A stretch of 64,000 nt of DNA. Origin: CAZTDU01 sp050248795 (lineage in GTDB: Bacteria > Pseudomonadota > Gammaproteobacteria > Burkholderiales > SG8-39). This document shows positions 62,235-64,000 of the stretch, one piece after another. Positions within the stretch are counted from its first letter, which is position 1, and every line of letters starts with the position of its first letter. The stretch is taken from NCBI GenBank assembly GCA_050248795.1, contig JBFWRS010000015.1, positions 1 to 64,000 on the forward strand, read 5' to 3'. The notes below the pieces were generated by a model that saw only the letters and a list, made by a program, of their open reading frames with translations, ran no database searches and had not been told where the DNA came from. The position numbers and the translations under genes were made by a program.

Positions 62235-63390
62235 TCGCAAGGCGTTTGAACGTATTGCCGCCGTTCGCCCGCAGTGGACCGGCGTGAAGGATGCCCGCAG
62301 CGCGCTGGGGCTCGAGGATCGCGTGCTGCTGCACGCCGGCCCCGCGCTGCGCAAGCCCACCCAGCCGCCGCCGCCGATGCTGAACTCCGCGGTGCTGTCC
62401 TGCCTGTACGAGGGCTGGGCAGCCGATGCACGCGAGGCCGAGGCGCAGATTGCCTCGGGCGCGGTGCGCCTCGCGCCTTCATACACCCGCGGCGTCGCCA
62501 CGCCCCTGGTGTCGATGGTGTCGCCGCGCACCACGCTTGCCGAGGTGGCCGACGGCGAGCGCCGGTACTACGCCTTCCTCGGCACTGGCGGCGGCGCGCA
62601 GCAGCGGTTCGGCGCGCGCGATGTGGCGATCCTCGAGCGGCTCGCGTTCCGCGAGCGCGAGCTCGCGCCCGGGTTCACGGAGCTGCTCGACGCGCCGGTG
62701 GACCTGCTCGCGATCGCGCGCGCAGCCATTCGCGAGGGCGACGACCTGCACAACCGGCTTTCCAGCGCGACGACCATGCTGCATGCGGTGCTGTCGACGC
62801 GGAAGGCGGATTCGCCTGCGGCAAAGGCGGCGCTGCAGACCATCGCCGAGGCGCCGCTGTACTTCCTCAACGTCTGGATGCCCGCGTGCCAGTTGATGCT
62901 GCTCGCGGCCGAAGGCGAGGCGGGCGCGACGCTGGTGACGCGGCTGTGCGCCAACGGCGAGGAAAGCGGCATCCAGATCGCCGGGCTGCCGGGCGAGTGG
63001 TTCACCGCGCCCGCCGCGCTGGTGCGCGGCCCGTTCATGAAGGGCGCGCCGGAGAACCCGCAATTGCCGCCTGCCACCGGCGACAGCGGCGTCATCGACG
63101 CGTTCGGTCTCGGTGGGCAGGGGCTGCGGCATGCCCCCAGCCTGCGCGGCGCATTCGCGCAGTGGCTGGAAGCCGACGACGACGCGCGTGCCCGCGCGAT
63201 GCTGGCCGGAGAGCACCCGATCCTCGAAACGCCGGTGGTACTCGACGCCGCGGCGGTCGCCGAAGGCGCCCGCTCACCGCTGCTGTCCACCGGCATGGTG
63301 TCTGCAGACGGCCGCGGCCTGCTCGGGCGAGGCCTGTGCGCGATGCCGGTTCAGCTCTTCGCCGAGGCCGTGGCCCGCCTGCGCCGGTAG
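62221..63390 (+). CDS. DUF1116-family protein (AllG/YlbE-like)
   Basis: 389 aa cytoplasmic protein. Family features include GLEDRVLLHAGPAL, YEGWAADAREAEAQIASG and MVSPRTTLAEV near the N-terminus. DUF1116 members such as E. coli YlbE (AllG) form part of oxamate carbamoyltransferase in allantoin breakdown. The partner subunits (AllF/FdrA-like and AllH-like) are not in the window, so this one may act alone or with distant partners. There is no Shine-Dalgarno and probably no leader. Its 3' end overlaps the convergent regulator by 40 bp. Assignment is from memory of the family pattern. Confidence 0.7.
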   Translation: MNQANRKAFERIAAVRPQWTGVKDARSALGLEDRVLLHAGPALRKPTQPPPPMLNSAVLSCLYEGWAADAREAEAQIASGAVRLAPSYTRGVATPLVSMVSPRTTLAEVADGERRYYAFLGTGGGAQQRFGARDVAILERLAFRERELAPGFTELLDAPVDLLAIARAAIREGDDLHNRLSSATTMLHAVLSTRKADSPAAKAALQTIAEAPLYFLNVWMPACQLMLLAAEGEAGATLVTRLCANGEESGIQIAGLPGEWFTAPAALVRGPFMKGAPENPQLPPATGDSGVIDAFGLGGQGLRHAPSLRGAFAQWLEADDDARARAMLAGEHPILETPVVLDAAAVAEGARSPLLSTGMVSADGRGLLGRGLCAMPVQLFAEAVARLRR

Positions 63391-64000
63391 CGCCCCAGGT
63401 ATTCCGGCTCCCAGGGCCGCGCCGCGACCAGCAGCGTGATCGGGATGCGTTCGGCGTGCGGCAGCCGCGCGTCGTCGATGCGCATCTCGGCGAACTCGCT
63501 GGCGATGCGCTTCATTCGCGTCATCACCGAGGCAATCGAGGCTTGCGACAGCGTGCCGTTCACCAGCACCAGCATGTCGTGCGCGCCGCCGAAGCCGGAG
63601 CGCAGGAAGTCCTGCGACAGTTGCGACTTGAACAGGCGCTGGATCGGCCCGTCCGGGATCCACGCGAACGCCCGGCTGGCGAGCAGCCGGATGCGGTTGT
63701 TCGGCAGGAGCTGGATGAATTTCAGCCGGTCCAGGCGTGCGAGCAGCTTCACGCACTCGGCCTCGCTGATCTCATAGGTGCCGACGATCTTGTCGAACGG
63801 CATCTGCGACAGCGTGCACAGCGCCACCAGCATCAGCTTGGGGTCGGCGACGAGCTGTTCTTCCTGCTCCTCGGTCAACCGCGACACCACGGCCTCGGGA
63901 CCGCCGAGCTGCCGCGCGATGTCGCTGAATTCCAGCCCGAGGAACTCGCAGATGCGGTCGATGCGCCCGAGCGTGAACTCGCCGCGCGAGAACATCCGCT
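63351..64000 (-). CDS. XRE-type transcriptional regulator, N-terminus cut by the window edge
   Basis: At least 216 codons are visible; the reading frame continues past 64000 without a stop. The first visible residues (RMFSRGEFTLGRIDRICEFL) are the C-terminal half of an XRE/Cro-type helix-turn-helix domain, so about 40 residues lie outside. The remaining ~170 residues are a helical and mixed domain (LVALCTLSQMPFDKIVGTYE) of unknown ligand. The visible internal ATG at 63995 should not be taken as the start. Confidence 0.75.
   Translation of the reverse strand, partial: RMFSRGEFTLGRIDRICEFLGLEFSDIARQLGGPEAVVSRLTEEQEEQLVADPKLMLVALCTLSQMPFDKIVGTYEISEAECVKLLARLDRLKFIQLLPNNRIRLLASRAFAWIPDGPIQRLFKSQLSQDFLRSGFGGAHDMLVLVNGTLSQASIASVMTRMKRIASEFAEMRIDDARLPHAERIPITLLVAARPWEPEYLGRYRRRRATASAKS

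Overview
The window is high-GC DNA from a betaproteobacterium. The minus-strand order leuS-lptE-holA-proA-nadD-rsfS-rlmH-maf-rng is the arrangement expected in that class, and the AhcY length (474 aa) and the SAH riboswitch ahead of ahcY-metF fit it too. A run of ten Ns inside a tandem repeat shows this is draft or metagenome-derived assembly. Genes are tightly packed, with many 1-4 bp start/stop overlaps and several convergent pairs overlapping at their 3' ends. I saw no tRNA, rRNA, CRISPR array, insertion sequence or prophage.

Region 1 (about 1-17.4 kb) is the most unusual part. Seven co-directional genes look like one operon: a site-2-type M50 metalloprotease fused to an HlyD-like adaptor; a giant DUF4347 repeat adhesin (at least 2,702 aa, interrupted by the assembly gap); a TolC-family lipoprotein with an extra C-terminal domain; a small periplasmic HlyD-type adaptor; a GAF-like/HlyD fusion; a LapG-type cysteine protease; and a LapD-type degenerate GGDEF-EAL receptor. 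Together they resemble the Lap system for c-di-GMP-controlled adhesin retention and release. However, there is no ABC ATPase in the window, no RTX secretion signal and no LapA-like retention module. The M50-HlyD protein may take the transporter's place.

Region 2 (17.4-29.2 kb): a Tat-exported dienelactone hydrolase-like protein, an AhpD-like protein, an amidase, then the nine-gene leuS-to-rng housekeeping cluster. Region 3 (29.3-43.2 kb): a FecR/SPOR protein, UvrD helicase, YqaA-type membrane protein, IlvA, 5-formyl-THF cyclo-ligase, Slt, an NDUFA9-like epimerase, two glutathione transferases, a short Cca, a membrane-anchored C13 peptidase and an ATP-grasp protein.

Region 4 (43.2-54.9 kb) is more accessory: a diheme cytochrome c, a MidA-type methyltransferase, a pteridine reductase-like SDR, a Gdx-type SMR exporter, TtcA, a DUF3750 protein, an amidohydrolase, an aminotransferase with a fused N-terminal Cro-like HTH next to a palindromic site, an HxlR regulator, cytochrome P460, a redoxin, and a Rieske oxygenase paired with a glutamine synthetase-like enzyme. 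Region 5 (54.9-64 kb): a minus-strand series starting at an SAH riboswitch and running ahcY, metF, a CHASE2 class III cyclase, an SH3 protein, an M48 protease and a PilZ-like protein. A DUF1116 (AllG-like) gene diverges from it, and a partial XRE-type regulator runs off the right edge.
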